From: Streptomyces sp. 1222.5
GTDB lineage: Bacteria > Actinomycetota > Actinomycetes > Streptomycetales > Streptomycetaceae
NCBI RefSeq assembly: GCF_900105245.1
Contig: NZ_FNSZ01000001.1
Coordinates: forward strand, 2,418,001-2,482,000
Reading direction: 5' to 3'
Length of the DNA: 64,000 bases
The notes beneath the pieces are model-generated. The model was not told the DNA's origin. It saw only the letters and a list, made by a program, of their open reading frames with translations, and ran no database searches. The position numbers and the translations under genes were made by a program. Of the stretch, positions 42,747 to 51,537 are shown one piece after another (positions within the stretch are counted from its first letter, which is position 1; every line of letters starts with the position of its first letter).

Positions 42747-43145
42747 CTACTCCCGTCCGAGGGGTCGCAGTTCGTATTTCGGGTTGAAGAGCACCCGGCG
42801 GCCGCGGCTCATGGAGATCCGGCCCGATGCGATCAGCTTGCGCCCCGGCTCGATACCGACGATGGAGCGCCTGCCGAGCCACACCACGTCCAGCGCGGCG
42901 GAGCCGTCGAACAGTTCCGCCTCCAGGGCCGGGACTCCGGCGCGTGGCCGCAGGGTGACCGTGCGCAAGGTACCAGTTACCGTGACGATCTGCCGGTCAC
43001 GGCAGTCACCGATCTTGGTGCAGCCGGCGGTCTCGGCGTCCTCGCGCAGTTCCTCGGACTCCAGGTCCTCCTGCGACGAGGAGAGCCGGTCGAGCATGCG
43101 CCGGAACCGGCCCGCCGGCTTTTCGGATCGAGGAACAGCACTCAT
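42747..43145 (-). CDS. OB-fold nucleic acid-binding protein
   Basis: 132 residues with an OB-fold (tRNA-anticodon type) domain in the C-terminal two thirds: QIVTVTGTLRTVTLRPRAG, AALDVVWLGRRSIVGIEPGR, LIASGRISMSRGRRVLFNPK. ATG at 43145 (MSAVPRSEK); an ATG seven codons further upstream is possible. It is followed after three bases by the DUF3159 gene, so they form an operon. Confidence 0.85.
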   Translation of the reverse strand: MSAVPRSEKPAGRFRRMLDRLSSSQEDLESEELREDAETAGCTKIGDCRDRQIVTVTGTLRTVTLRPRAGVPALEAELFDGSAALDVVWLGRRSIVGIEPGRKLIASGRISMSRGRRVLFNPKYELRPLGRE

Positions 43146-43188
43146 ACCTGAAGCGTACCGGGGCACACCGAGACCGCCGTAGCCCAGC

Positions 43189-43875
43189 TCACTTCTCGAA
43201 CCGGTACCCCATCCCGGGTTCCGTGATGAAGTGCTCGGGGTGGGAGGGGTCCGTCTCGAGTTTGCGTCGCAGCTGGGCCATGTAGACGCGCAGGTAGTTG
43301 GTCTCCGTCCCGTAGGAGGGGCCCCACACCTCCTGGAGCAGCTGCTTCTGGCTGACCAGTCGGCCGGTGTTGCGGACCAGCACCTCCAGCAGGTGCCACT
43401 CGGTCGGGGTGAGGCGGACGTCCTTGCCGCCGCGGTTGACCTTCTTCGCGGCCAGGTCGACGGTGAACTCCGCGGTCTCCACGGCCGTCAGGTCCTCCTC
43501 GCCGGGTCCGACCGGCTCGGCCCGTCGGACGGCGGCCCGCAGCCGGGCCAGCAGTTCGTCCATGCCGAAGGGCTTGGTGACGTAGTCGTCTGCGCCCGCG
43601 TCCAGCGCCTGCACCTTCTCGTCGGAGGAGTGCCGGGCGGACAGCACGAGGATCGGCACGCGGGTCCAGCCGCGCAGGCCCCTGATCACCTCGACACCGT
43701 CCATGTCGGGCAGTCCGAGGTCGAGGACGACCACGTCGGGGTGGCGGGAGGCGGCGAGTTCGAGGGCGGTCCTGCCGTCGGGGGCCGCGTCGACCTCGTA
43801 CTTGCGCGCCTTCAGGTTGATCACGAGGGCGCGCACGATCTGCGGCTCGTCGTCGACCACGAGCACCCGGGTCAT
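43189..43875 (-). CDS. kdpE: KdpE-type response regulator
   Basis: 228 residues of the OmpR/KdpE class. The receiver domain (1-120) has TRVLVVDDEPQIVRALVINL with the acidic pocket, the phospho-aspartate in DVVVLDLGLPDMDG and the lysine in DDYVTKPFGMDELLARLR. The winged-helix DNA-binding domain (about 130-225) has LTPTEWHLLEVLVRNTGRLV and GTETNYLRVYMAQLRRKLE, diagnostic of KdpE. Its ATG overlaps the kdpD stop. It would activate the kdpFABC potassium pump genes, which are not in this window. Confidence 0.93.
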   Translation of the reverse strand: MTRVLVVDDEPQIVRALVINLKARKYEVDAAPDGRTALELAASRHPDVVVLDLGLPDMDGVEVIRGLRGWTRVPILVLSARHSSDEKVQALDAGADDYVTKPFGMDELLARLRAAVRRAEPVGPGEEDLTAVETAEFTVDLAAKKVNRGGKDVRLTPTEWHLLEVLVRNTGRLVSQKQLLQEVWGPSYGTETNYLRVYMAQLRRKLETDPSHPEHFITEPGMGYRFEK

Positions 43876-46427
43876 CGAATCTGCCTTTCCGGTTCGGTGA
43901 GGTGCCCCCCGGTGGGGAGTCGCTCGGGACGCGATCCTGCCGCGCGCAGGCTCAGCACCATGGTGAGCCCGCCGCCCGGCGTGTCCTCGGCGTTCAGGGT
44001 GCCGCCCATGGCCTCCGCGAAACCGCGGGCCACGGCGAGTCCGAGTCCGACCCCGGCGCCGCGCGGAGCGTCACCGTACCGCTGGAAGGGTTCGAAGATG
44101 CGGTCCTTGGCCTCGTCCGGGACGCCGGGGCCGCGGTCGACCACGCGCACCTCCACCCGGTCGGCCATGGCGCTGGCGGACACCAGGACGCGGCGCCCGC
44201 GCGGGCTGTACTTGACGGCGTTCTCCACGAGGTTGGCCACCGACCGCTCCAGCAGCCCCGGATCGACGGCGACCATGGGCAGCGTCTCGGGCACCTCCAG
44301 GCCGACGCTGTCCTCGGGGACGCCGCCGAGCGCCATCGGGACCACCTCGTCGACGTCGATCTCGCGGATGAGCGGGGTGACGGTGCCGGTCTGGAGGCGG
44401 GACATGTCGAGGAGGTTGCCGACGAGGTGGTCGAGGCGGTCGGCGCCCTCCTCGATGCCCTCCAGCAGCACCGCCTGGTCCTCCTCGGACCAGGCCACGT
44501 CGTCGGAGCGCAGGGAGGAGACGGCGGCCTTGATGCCGGCCAGGGGCGTGCGCAGGTCGTGGCTGACGGCGGCCAGCAGGGCGGTGCGGATGCGGTTGCC
44601 CTCGGCGAGCGTACGGGCCTGGTCGGCCTCCTCCCGCAGGCGCCTGCGGTCGAGGGCGACGGCGGCCTGGGCGGCGAAGGCGGCGAGCACCCGCCGGTCC
44701 TCCGCGGGCAGCACCCGGCCGGTGAGCGCGAGGGCCAGGTGGTCGCCGACGGGCATGTCCACGTCGGCGTCCTCGGGGCGCTCCAGCACCGGGCCGAATC
44801 CGGCGCGTCCGGCGCAGGTCCACGGCTCGACGTCGCCCGCCCGTTCCAGCAGGGCGGCCGACTCCATGCCGAAGGTCTCCCGGACCCGCTCCAGCAGTTC
44901 CTCCAGGCTGGTCTCGCCGCGCAGCACGTTGCCGGCGAGGAAGGAGAGGATCTCGGACTCGGCGCGCAGCCGGGCGGCCTGGTGGGTGCGGCGGGCCGCG
45001 ACGTCCACCACCGAGGCGACGGACATGCCGACGCCGAAGAAGATCGCGATGGCGACGATGTTCTTGGGGTCGGCGATGGTCAGCCGGTGCAGGGGCGGGG
45101 TGTAGAAGTAGTTCAGCAGCAGCGAGCCGAACGCGGCGGAGACGAGGGCCGGCAGCAGGCCGCCGAGGAGGGCCGCGGCGACCGTGACGGCCAGGAACAG
45201 CAGCATGTCGTTGGCGAGGCCGAGGTCGACGGTGTTCAGCAGCACCGCGAGGACGGCCGGTCCGGCGAGGCCCACCGCCCAGCCCCAGACGATGCGGGCC
45301 CGGCCCAGGCGTGCGCCCCGGGCGACGGGCAGCCCGCGGCCCTTGGCGACCTCCTCGTGGGTGACGATGTGGACGTCGAGGTCGGGTCCGGACTCGCGGG
45401 CGACCGTGGCGCCGACGCCGGGCCCGAAGACGTACTGCCAGGCCTTGCGGCGCGAGGAGCCCAGCACGACCTGCGTGGCGTTGACGCCCCGGGCGAAGTC
45501 CAGCAGGGCGGCCGGTATGTCGTCGCCGACCACATGGTGGAAGGTGCCGCCGAGGTCCTCCACGAGGGTGCGCTGGACGGCCAGCTCCTTCGGGGAGGCC
45601 GAGGTGAGGCCGTCGCTGCGGGCTATGTAGACGGCGAGGACCTCGCCGCCGGCGCCCTTCTCGGCGAGCCGGGCGGCGCGGCGGATGAGCGTACGCCCCT
45701 CGGGTCCGCCGGTGAGCCCGACGACGATCCGTTCGCGGGAGCCCCAGATCTTGGAGACCCGGTGCTCGCTGCGGTACTCGTTCAGGTACTCGTCGACCCG
45801 GTCGGCGACCCACAGCAGCGCCAGCTCCCGCAGGGCGGTGAGGTTGCCGGGCCGGAAGTAGTTGGACAGGGCCGCGTCGACCTTGTCGGGCTGGTAGATG
45901 TTGCCGTGCGCCATACGACGGCGCAGGGCCTGCGGGGACATGTCGACCAGCTCGATCTGGTCGGCCCGCCGCACCACCTCGTCGGGTACGGTCTCGCGCT
46001 GCCGCACCCCGGTGATGGACTCGACGACGTCACCGAGTGACTCCAGGTGCTGGATGTTGACGGTGGAGACGACGTCGATGCCGGCGGCGAGCAGTTCCTG
46101 CACGTCCTGCCAGCGCTTGGCGTTGCGGGAGCCGGGGACGTTGGTGTGGGCGAGTTCGTCCACCAGGGCCACGGCGGGTGCCCGGCGCAGTACGGCGTCG
46201 ACGTCCATCTCGCCGAAGGTGCCGCCCCGGTACTCCAGCTGTGCGCGCGGCACCTGCTCCAGGCCGTGCAGCATCACCTCGGTGCGCGGCCGGCCGTGGT
46301 GCTCGACGAACGCGACGACGCAGTCGGTGCCCCGCTCGGTACGGCGGTGCGCCTCGGAGAGCATGGCGTAGGTCTTGCCGACGCCGGGTGCCGCCCCGAG
46401 GTAGATCCGTAGCTTGCCGCGTGCCAT
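43872..46427 (-). CDS. kdpD: KdpD-type sensor histidine kinase
   Basis: 851 residues with the complete KdpD layout: N-terminal KdpD domain with Walker A GAAPGVGKTYAML (about 10-22) and DELAHTNVPGSRNAKRWQDV, a USP domain (about 250-370), four transmembrane helices (about 395-490), a GAF-like region and a histidine kinase core with the phospho-histidine in AVSHDLRTPLAGIKAAVSSL and ATPase motifs VENAVKYS and GVGLGLAVARGF. The ATG at 46427 (MARGKLRIYLG) is the family start. Normally kdpFABC lie next to it; here an ABC ATPase gene does. Confidence 0.94.
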   Translation of the reverse strand: MARGKLRIYLGAAPGVGKTYAMLSEAHRRTERGTDCVVAFVEHHGRPRTEVMLHGLEQVPRAQLEYRGGTFGEMDVDAVLRRAPAVALVDELAHTNVPGSRNAKRWQDVQELLAAGIDVVSTVNIQHLESLGDVVESITGVRQRETVPDEVVRRADQIELVDMSPQALRRRMAHGNIYQPDKVDAALSNYFRPGNLTALRELALLWVADRVDEYLNEYRSEHRVSKIWGSRERIVVGLTGGPEGRTLIRRAARLAEKGAGGEVLAVYIARSDGLTSASPKELAVQRTLVEDLGGTFHHVVGDDIPAALLDFARGVNATQVVLGSSRRKAWQYVFGPGVGATVARESGPDLDVHIVTHEEVAKGRGLPVARGARLGRARIVWGWAVGLAGPAVLAVLLNTVDLGLANDMLLFLAVTVAAALLGGLLPALVSAAFGSLLLNYFYTPPLHRLTIADPKNIVAIAIFFGVGMSVASVVDVAARRTHQAARLRAESEILSFLAGNVLRGETSLEELLERVRETFGMESAALLERAGDVEPWTCAGRAGFGPVLERPEDADVDMPVGDHLALALTGRVLPAEDRRVLAAFAAQAAVALDRRRLREEADQARTLAEGNRIRTALLAAVSHDLRTPLAGIKAAVSSLRSDDVAWSEEDQAVLLEGIEEGADRLDHLVGNLLDMSRLQTGTVTPLIREIDVDEVVPMALGGVPEDSVGLEVPETLPMVAVDPGLLERSVANLVENAVKYSPRGRRVLVSASAMADRVEVRVVDRGPGVPDEAKDRIFEPFQRYGDAPRGAGVGLGLAVARGFAEAMGGTLNAEDTPGGGLTMVLSLRAAGSRPERLPTGGHLTEPERQIR

Positions 46428-46562
46428 GGCCCCATTGTCTTCCGCCGACTCCTGCGTGCGCAGCGTCGACCCTACGGCCAGCAATGACGACAAAAAGGGC
46501 AGGTGCGCGGGCCGCGGGCAACATTGACGCATCCCTGATGAGTCCCGGGCGGCCGCCGGGGT

Positions 46563-47255
46563 TCAGTGCCCGGCGATCTCGCCGTCGTGCAGCTCCAGCA
46601 CCCGGTCGGCGAGGTCCAGGAGGGTCGCGTCGTGGGTGGCCACCAGGGCGGTGACCCGCTCGCTGTGGACGACGGCCCGCAGCAGCTCCATCACCGCGTG
46701 CCCGGTCTCGGCGTCGAGCTGCCCGGTCGGTTCGTCGGCGATCAGCAGGGCCGGGCGGTTGGCGAGGGCGCGGGCGATGGCGACCCGCTGCTGCTGGCCG
46801 CCGGACAGCTCGCCGGGCCGCTGGGCCGCGTGGCCGGCGAGACCGACGAGGGAGAGCAGCAGTTCGACGCGCTCCTCGCGCTCGCGCGGCTCGGCCCGGC
46901 GCAGCCGCAGCGGTACGCCGACGTTCTCGGCCGCGGTGAGGATCGGGATGAGTCCGAAGGACTGGAAGACGAACCCGATCCGGTCCCGGCGCAGCCGCAG
47001 CAGCTCGTCCTCGCCCAGCTCGCCCAGCTGCCGCCCGTCGACCTCGACCCGCCCCCGGTCGGGTGCGTCGAGTCCGCCGACGATGTTGAGGAGGGTGGTC
47101 TTGCCGGAGCCGGAGCGGCCCTTGAGGGCGACCAGCTCGCCGCGGGGCACCTCGAAGGAGACCCCGCGCAGGGCGTGGACGGCGGCGGCGCCCCGCCCGT
47201 ACGACCGGTGGACGTCCTCGACGCGCACCATGGTCTCGGTGAGCACCCGGCTCAT
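46563..47255 (-). CDS. ABC transporter ATP-binding protein (LolD/MacB type), no permease nearby
   Basis: 230 residues with Walker A GRSGSGKTTLLN, Q-loop QSFGLIPILTA, signature LSGGQQQRVAIARAL, Walker B LLIADEPTGQLD and an H-loop (VATHDATLL). The ATG at 47255 precedes MSRVLTETMVRVEDV; a longer frame upstream is not supported. Enzymes of this type pair with FtsX-like permeases. None is found on either side, so the partner must be elsewhere or lost. Confidence 0.9.
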   Translation of the reverse strand: MSRVLTETMVRVEDVHRSYGRGAAAVHALRGVSFEVPRGELVALKGRSGSGKTTLLNIVGGLDAPDRGRVEVDGRQLGELGEDELLRLRRDRIGFVFQSFGLIPILTAAENVGVPLRLRRAEPREREERVELLLSLVGLAGHAAQRPGELSGGQQQRVAIARALANRPALLIADEPTGQLDAETGHAVMELLRAVVHSERVTALVATHDATLLDLADRVLELHDGEIAGH

Positions 47256-47390
47256 GTGGCCTCCCCCGCCGCCCCTCGTGGACCGGGCGCCAGTATCGCT
47301 GCGGGCGACCGGCCGATCAACGGTTCGGACAGCGGGGGCGGTTGGGGTTGTCTGACCGGGCCGAGCCCGAGCTTCGGCGGTCACCCATGG

Positions 47391-47426
47391 GAAAGGGCCG
47401 CACCCGCCTCGGGGTACGGCCCTTCG
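47391..47426 (-). terminator. Hairpin terminator after the DUF3710 gene
   Basis: An inverted repeat (arms GAAGGGCCGTACCCC and GGGTGCGGCCCTTTC with mismatches) lying 14 bases past the stop of the leftward DUF3710 gene. Confidence 0.7.
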
Positions 47427-47439
47427 ATCGTCGTGCCTG

Positions 47440-48201
47440 TCAGCGGACCTCGGTGATCTCCGGTCCCCGCTGCAGCTGGCCCATGCCGCCGGAGAAGCGG
47501 GAGCCCTCCTCCTGCTGGACACCCTCCGGAACCATCTGGGCGTCGTTCGGCAGCTTCAGGACGATCGGGTCGCGGGGCGCCATCGGGCCCTCGCCGCGGA
47601 CCACGACCGTGTCCCGGAAGATCTGCTCCAGCAGCCCGGCGGCCTGCGGCTGCACCGCGCCCTGCCCGGAGATCACGCCGCGCAGGAACCAGCGCGGGCC
47701 GTCCACGCCGACGAAGCGCACGACCTGGAAGCCGCCCGTGCCGTCCGGCAGCTGTACCGGCACCTGGGCGCGCAGCTCCCAGCCCAGCGGACCCTCGACC
47801 TCGTCGATGATGCCACCCTGCTGGGTGATCCCGGAGCCGATCTCCTCGCGGACCTCGCCCCAGATGCCCTCGCGCTTGGGCGCGGCGAACGCCTGGAGCT
47901 GGACGGCGCTGTCGCGCAGGACCACGGTCGCGGCGACGATCGCGTCCCCGGCGACCTCCACCCGGAGTTCCATGCCGTCGACGCCCGGGATGAACAGCCC
48001 GCCGAGGTCCACACGGCCCTCGCTCGGGTCGCGCACCTCGCTGCTGTCCCACGGCCCGTCGGGCCGGGGCTCCGGCTCCAGCCGGACGCGCTCGCGCTCG
48101 GCCTCTCCCTCGTCCGCCTCGGTGTCGACGCTGTCGACGACCTGCTCGGCCTCGCCGGCCGCGTCCTCGGCGGCACCCTTCTTGTTGCGACGTCCGAACA
48201 C
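47440..48201 (-). CDS. DUF3710 domain protein
   Basis: 253 residues. An acidic Glu-rich N-terminal third (MFGRRNKKG start, EAEQVVDSVDTEADEGEAE) precedes the DUF3710 domain (GPWDSSEVRDPSEGRVDLGG, GPRWFLRGVISGQGAVQPQA, LKLPNDAQMVPEG). GTG start at 48201 with GGAAGGACA upstream. The family is conserved in actinobacteria directly after dut, as here, but its function is unknown. Confidence 0.9.
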   Translation of the reverse strand: MFGRRNKKGAAEDAAGEAEQVVDSVDTEADEGEAERERVRLEPEPRPDGPWDSSEVRDPSEGRVDLGGLFIPGVDGMELRVEVAGDAIVAATVVLRDSAVQLQAFAAPKREGIWGEVREEIGSGITQQGGIIDEVEGPLGWELRAQVPVQLPDGTGGFQVVRFVGVDGPRWFLRGVISGQGAVQPQAAGLLEQIFRDTVVVRGEGPMAPRDPIVLKLPNDAQMVPEGVQQEEGSRFSGGMGQLQRGPEITEVR

Positions 48202-48202
48202 G

Positions 48203-48763
48203 TCACTGTCCTTCCCGGTCGGATACGACCGAAGCGTATCGATTCCCACCCGTCGAACCGCCTTCGGCGGCCCGACCGCTTGTGCCGCTGTCGTCGCCCA
48301 CCGCGGCATGGCCACCGGTGGACCCGAAGCCCCCTTCGGCCCGCGCGGAGCCGGGAAGTTCCGCCACCTCCTGGAAGCGGACCCTCTCGACCTGCTGGAC
48401 GACCAGTTGGGCGATCCGGTCGAAGCGCTCGAACCGCACGGACTCGCGCGGGTCGAGATTCACCACGATCACCTTGATCTCCCCACGGTACCCGGCGTCA
48501 ACCGTCCCCGGGGCATTCACGAGGGCGACACCGCAGCGGGCGGCGAGACCGGAACGCGGGTGCACGAACGCCGCGTACCCCTCGGGGAGGGCGATCGACA
48601 CACCTGTGGGCAGCACGGCCCGCTCACCGGGCGCGAGCTCGCGGGCCTCGGTGGTCCGCAGATCGGCGCCGGCGTCCCCGGGGTGCTCGTACGCCGGCAG
48701 CGGTACGTCCGGATCGACGCGCCGGATCTGCACGGGGAGTTCCCGGCGGGGCTCACGGCTCAC
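48203..48763 (-). CDS. dut: dUTP diphosphatase
   Basis: 186 residues, a trimeric dUTPase with all five motifs: AGADLRTTE, HPRSGLAAR, NAPGTVDAGYRGE with the catalytic Asp and Tyr, RIAQLVVQ, and the flexible C-terminal GGFGSTGG that closes over the substrate. It hydrolyses dUTP to dUMP and keeps uracil out of DNA. An extra ~30-residue Gly/Ser-rich tail follows motif five. GTG start overlaps the stop of the thioesterase gene. Confidence 0.95.
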   Translation of the reverse strand: MSREPRRELPVQIRRVDPDVPLPAYEHPGDAGADLRTTEARELAPGERAVLPTGVSIALPEGYAAFVHPRSGLAARCGVALVNAPGTVDAGYRGEIKVIVVNLDPRESVRFERFDRIAQLVVQQVERVRFQEVAELPGSARAEGGFGSTGGHAAVGDDSGTSGRAAEGGSTGGNRYASVVSDREGQ

Positions 48764-49344
48764 GGGTTCACCTCGAAGGCCCGGGCGCGCCGGACCTGGT
48801 CCGGGTCGCTCATGGCCGCCTGGATCTCCTCCTTGCGGCCGTGGTCGATGAAGTGGTCCACCTTGACCTCGATGAAGAGGGCGTCGGCGCGGACCGCGAC
48901 CGGCCCGTCGGGGCCGCCGATGCGCCCGGTGGCGGTGGAGTAGATCTTCCGCCCCGCGACGGCGGTGACCTCGGCCTCCAGGTGCAGCGTGGTGCCGACC
49001 GGCACGGGCCGTACGAAGTCGGTCTCCAGCCGTCCCGTCACGGCGATCGTCCGCAGCAGCCAGTTCAGCGAACCGAGGGTCTCGTCCAGCGCCGTGGCCA
49101 GCACTCCGCCGTGGGCGAGGCCGGGGGCGCCCTGGTGGGCGGACTGGACGACGAACTCGGCGGTCAGCGAGACACCGGCGCCGGCGCGGGCCTCCAGGAG
49201 CAGCCCGTGCGGCTGCCCGGGACCACAACCGAAACAGTGTTCGTAGTGGGCGCCGAGGAGTTCCCCGGGCGCGGGCGCGTCGGGGTGCCGTACCGGTTTC
49301 ACCGCGTCGGCGGGGGGCTGAAGAGCTGCGGAACTACCACTCAC
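48760..49344 (-). CDS. PaaI-type hotdog thioesterase
   Basis: 194 residues with a single hotdog domain. An N-terminal YEHCFGCGPGQPHGL motif is followed by the catalytic-loop HGGVLATALDETLGSLNWLL and the strand TGRLETDFVRPVPVGTTLHL. It should hydrolyse acyl- or aryl-CoA thioesters; the substrate is unknown. GTG start at 49344. The stop overlaps dut, giving a thioesterase-dut-DUF3710 operon. Confidence 0.87.
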   Translation of the reverse strand: MSGSSAALQPPADAVKPVRHPDAPAPGELLGAHYEHCFGCGPGQPHGLLLEARAGAGVSLTAEFVVQSAHQGAPGLAHGGVLATALDETLGSLNWLLRTIAVTGRLETDFVRPVPVGTTLHLEAEVTAVAGRKIYSTATGRIGGPDGPVAVRADALFIEVKVDHFIDHGRKEEIQAAMSDPDQVRRARAFEVNP

Positions 49345-49458
49345 AGGCGCAGACCTTACCCGTCCGTCCGGCGCCCGCCACCGCGGTGTCCGGCGGGGCT
49401 GCGCGGCAGCCCCGCCCTGGTTCGGGCCCGCACCGCGCCCCGTGCCAAGCTTGGCTCC

Positions 49459-49923
49459 ATGCAGCTCTCCGCCACCCCCTACGAAGAACGCCTCACCGCC
49501 CCCCGCTCGTGGTGGCTGATCAGCTTTCTCGTGGGTGTCTCGTTCGCGCTCATCCTGCTGCCCTTCGGCACGCTGCCGCTGCTCGGCGGCCTGGTGGGCG
49601 GTACGGCGGCCGCGGCGGTGGTGGCCAGCGCCTACGGCTCCCCGCGCATCCGCGTCGTGGGTGACTCCCTGATCGCGGGCGAGGCGAGGATCCCGGTGTC
49701 GGCGCTCGGTTCCTCGGAGGTCCTGGACGCGGAGGAGGCCCGTGCCTGGCGGACGTACAAGGCCGACACCCGCGCCTTCCTGCTGCTGCGGGCCTACATC
49801 CCGGGGGCGCTGAAGGTGGAGGTCACCGATCCGGAGGACCCCACGCCGTACCTGTACCTGTCGACGCGGGAGCCGGAGAGGCTGGCCGCCGCGATCGAGG
49901 CGGCCCGGACCGCGAACGCCTAG
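49459..49923 (+). CDS. DUF3093 membrane protein
   Basis: 154 residues. Two closely spaced transmembrane helices (about 18-60, WWLISFLVGVSFALILLPFG and LPLLGGLVGGTAAAAVVASA), then a PH-like soluble domain containing RIRVVGDSLIAGEARIPVSA and PTPYLYLSTREPERLAAAI. ATG at 49459. The family is common next to dut in actinobacteria; function unknown. The stop overlaps that of the convergent gene by four bases. Confidence 0.88.
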   Translation: MQLSATPYEERLTAPRSWWLISFLVGVSFALILLPFGTLPLLGGLVGGTAAAAVVASAYGSPRIRVVGDSLIAGEARIPVSALGSSEVLDAEEARAWRTYKADTRAFLLLRAYIPGALKVEVTDPEDPTPYLYLSTREPERLAAAIEAARTANA

Positions 49924-50834
49924 AGCTCCTTCGGGAGCTCGCCGATCCCGAACGGTTCCGCCGGTTCCTCCAGGGGCGGCAGCTCGGTCAGCTCGTCCCA
50001 CGGGACCTGGATCCTGCGCAGGTCCTTGCGGATCCGTCCCGCGAGTCTTCGGGTGTCCCGCCGGTTCATGACGGCCCCTACCGCGGCTCCGACGAGGAAC
50101 GGCATCAGGTTGGGCAGATCGCGGAGCATGCGCTTCATGATCTGCTGGCGCAGTTCGCGTTTCATGCGGCCGCCCAGGGCCGTGTCGTACGTCGACGGCT
50201 TCATCACGTCGATCCCGCGCTCCCCCGACCAGGAGGACAGATACGCGGTGCTGCGGACCTTGAGGTTCCCCGGCGGGCGTACGCCGTAGACCTCGTGGAG
50301 TTCCGCGATGAGCTTCAGCTCGATCGCGGCGACCCCGGTGATCTCCGCGGCCAGTTCGGTCGGCATGGCGGGCGGCACCGGCAGCATGGCGGCGGCCCCG
50401 ATCCCGGCGCCGACCGTCGAGGTCCCGGCCGCGGCACCCGCCACCAGCTTGTCGGCGATCTCCTCGGGTCCGAGACCCGGGAACTGCCTGCGCAGGGTCG
50501 CGAGGTCGCGTACGGGGATCCGCGGGGCGATCTCGATGATCCGGTCCGCGAGGTACCCGAGCCCCGCGCGAGCGCGGCTGCCGCCCTTACGGGCCCCTTC
50601 CCGGGCCATGCCCCGGGCTCTGTCGCGCACCGCCGCGGCCCGCCGCCGGGCGACGGGCGCGGCCTGCCGAGCCGGCGCCGACAGGTCTTCCCGGTCGGCC
50701 GCCGGTTCGAGCGAGGCTCTCGTATCCCATGAGCCCCGCTCGTCGTCACGCGCGCCCTGCGGGCCGTCGGACGGCCCTTGGTCCGCTTTCCGCAAGGAGA
50801 AGCGGCGCTTCCGCGGAGGGGTCGAGCCAGTCAC
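49920..50834 (-). CDS. Conserved hypothetical protein with hydrophobic centre
   Basis: 304 residues. The N-terminal ~100 residues are charged and low-complexity. The middle has Gly/Ala-rich hydrophobic segments (VAGAAAGTSTVGAGIGAAAM, LPFLVGAAVGAVMN) that could insert into a membrane; the rest is basic and helical. I recognise it only as an actinobacterial conserved protein of this neighbourhood. GTG start at 50834; it lies 13 bases after the DUF4193 gene's stop, so both may form one unit. Confidence 0.8.
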   Translation of the reverse strand: MTGSTPPRKRRFSLRKADQGPSDGPQGARDDERGSWDTRASLEPAADREDLSAPARQAAPVARRRAAAVRDRARGMAREGARKGGSRARAGLGYLADRIIEIAPRIPVRDLATLRRQFPGLGPEEIADKLVAGAAAGTSTVGAGIGAAAMLPVPPAMPTELAAEITGVAAIELKLIAELHEVYGVRPPGNLKVRSTAYLSSWSGERGIDVMKPSTYDTALGGRMKRELRQQIMKRMLRDLPNLMPFLVGAAVGAVMNRRDTRRLAGRIRKDLRRIQVPWDELTELPPLEEPAEPFGIGELPKEL

Positions 50835-50847
50835 GGCCGACCCGTCC

Positions 50848-51144
50848 TCAGTCGCAGTCGCGGCAGATCGGCTGGCCGTTCTTCTCGCGGGCCAGCTGGC
50901 TGCGGTGGTGCACCAGGAAGCAGCTCATGCAGGTGAACTCGTCCTGCTGCTTGGGCAGCACCCGGACGGCCAGCTCCTCGTTCGAGAGGTCGGCGCCGGG
51001 CAGCTCCAGGCCCTCTGCGGCCTCGAACTCGTCGACGTCCACGGCCGAGGTGGACTTGTCGTTCCGCCGGGCCTTCAGCTCTTCCAGGCTGTCCGAGTCG
51101 ACGTCGTCGTCGGTCTTGCGTGGAGTGTCGTAGTCGGTTGCCAT
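50848..51144 (-). CDS. DUF4193 zinc-ribbon protein
   Basis: 98 residues. An acidic N-terminus (MATDYDTPRKTDDDVDSDSL) precedes a C-terminal zinc ribbon with two CxxC pairs, FTCMSCFLVHHRSQLA and PICRDCD. The family is small and conserved across actinobacteria; it resembles transcription-related zinc ribbons but has no assigned role. ATG at 51144. It is the first gene of a leftward unit. Confidence 0.9.
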   Translation of the reverse strand: MATDYDTPRKTDDDVDSDSLEELKARRNDKSTSAVDVDEFEAAEGLELPGADLSNEELAVRVLPKQQDEFTCMSCFLVHHRSQLAREKNGQPICRDCD

Positions 51145-51537
51145 ATCGCTCTCCCCCTCTGGGTGTTTGCGGTGTCTCCAGCGCACGTAACGCGTGAGAG
51201 GCCGGACTTGTGCCCGACCTGAGGCGGAGATTTTGCCTCACATCAAGGTCTGTTACTCAATCGACATCCAACCCGACCTCCCGAGAGTGATCGGCTTGGT
51301 TGGCGGTGAGGACCGTACACGGTTTGAATGTCGCACCTCAAAGGCGCCTCACCGTGTACTTCCCGTGATCAAGAGCCCTGAAAACCAGGACTTTCCCGGC
51401 TTTCCACCTTGTGTCATGATCACGGAGAGTACCTGGCTTGAAATCCGCCCATGTGATTGATCACACAAGAGCAACCGCAAACGGCCCCCAGAAAATTCCG
51501 CGCAAAGCGAACATCCTCCGCGTGTGTCGGTCGTCGA
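51145..51537. other. Promoter-containing intergenic stretch
   Basis: Nearly 400 bases, noticeably less GC-rich than the flanking genes. There is no supported gene. It should hold the promoter of the DUF4193 gene and lies downstream of cutS. Confidence 0.45.
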
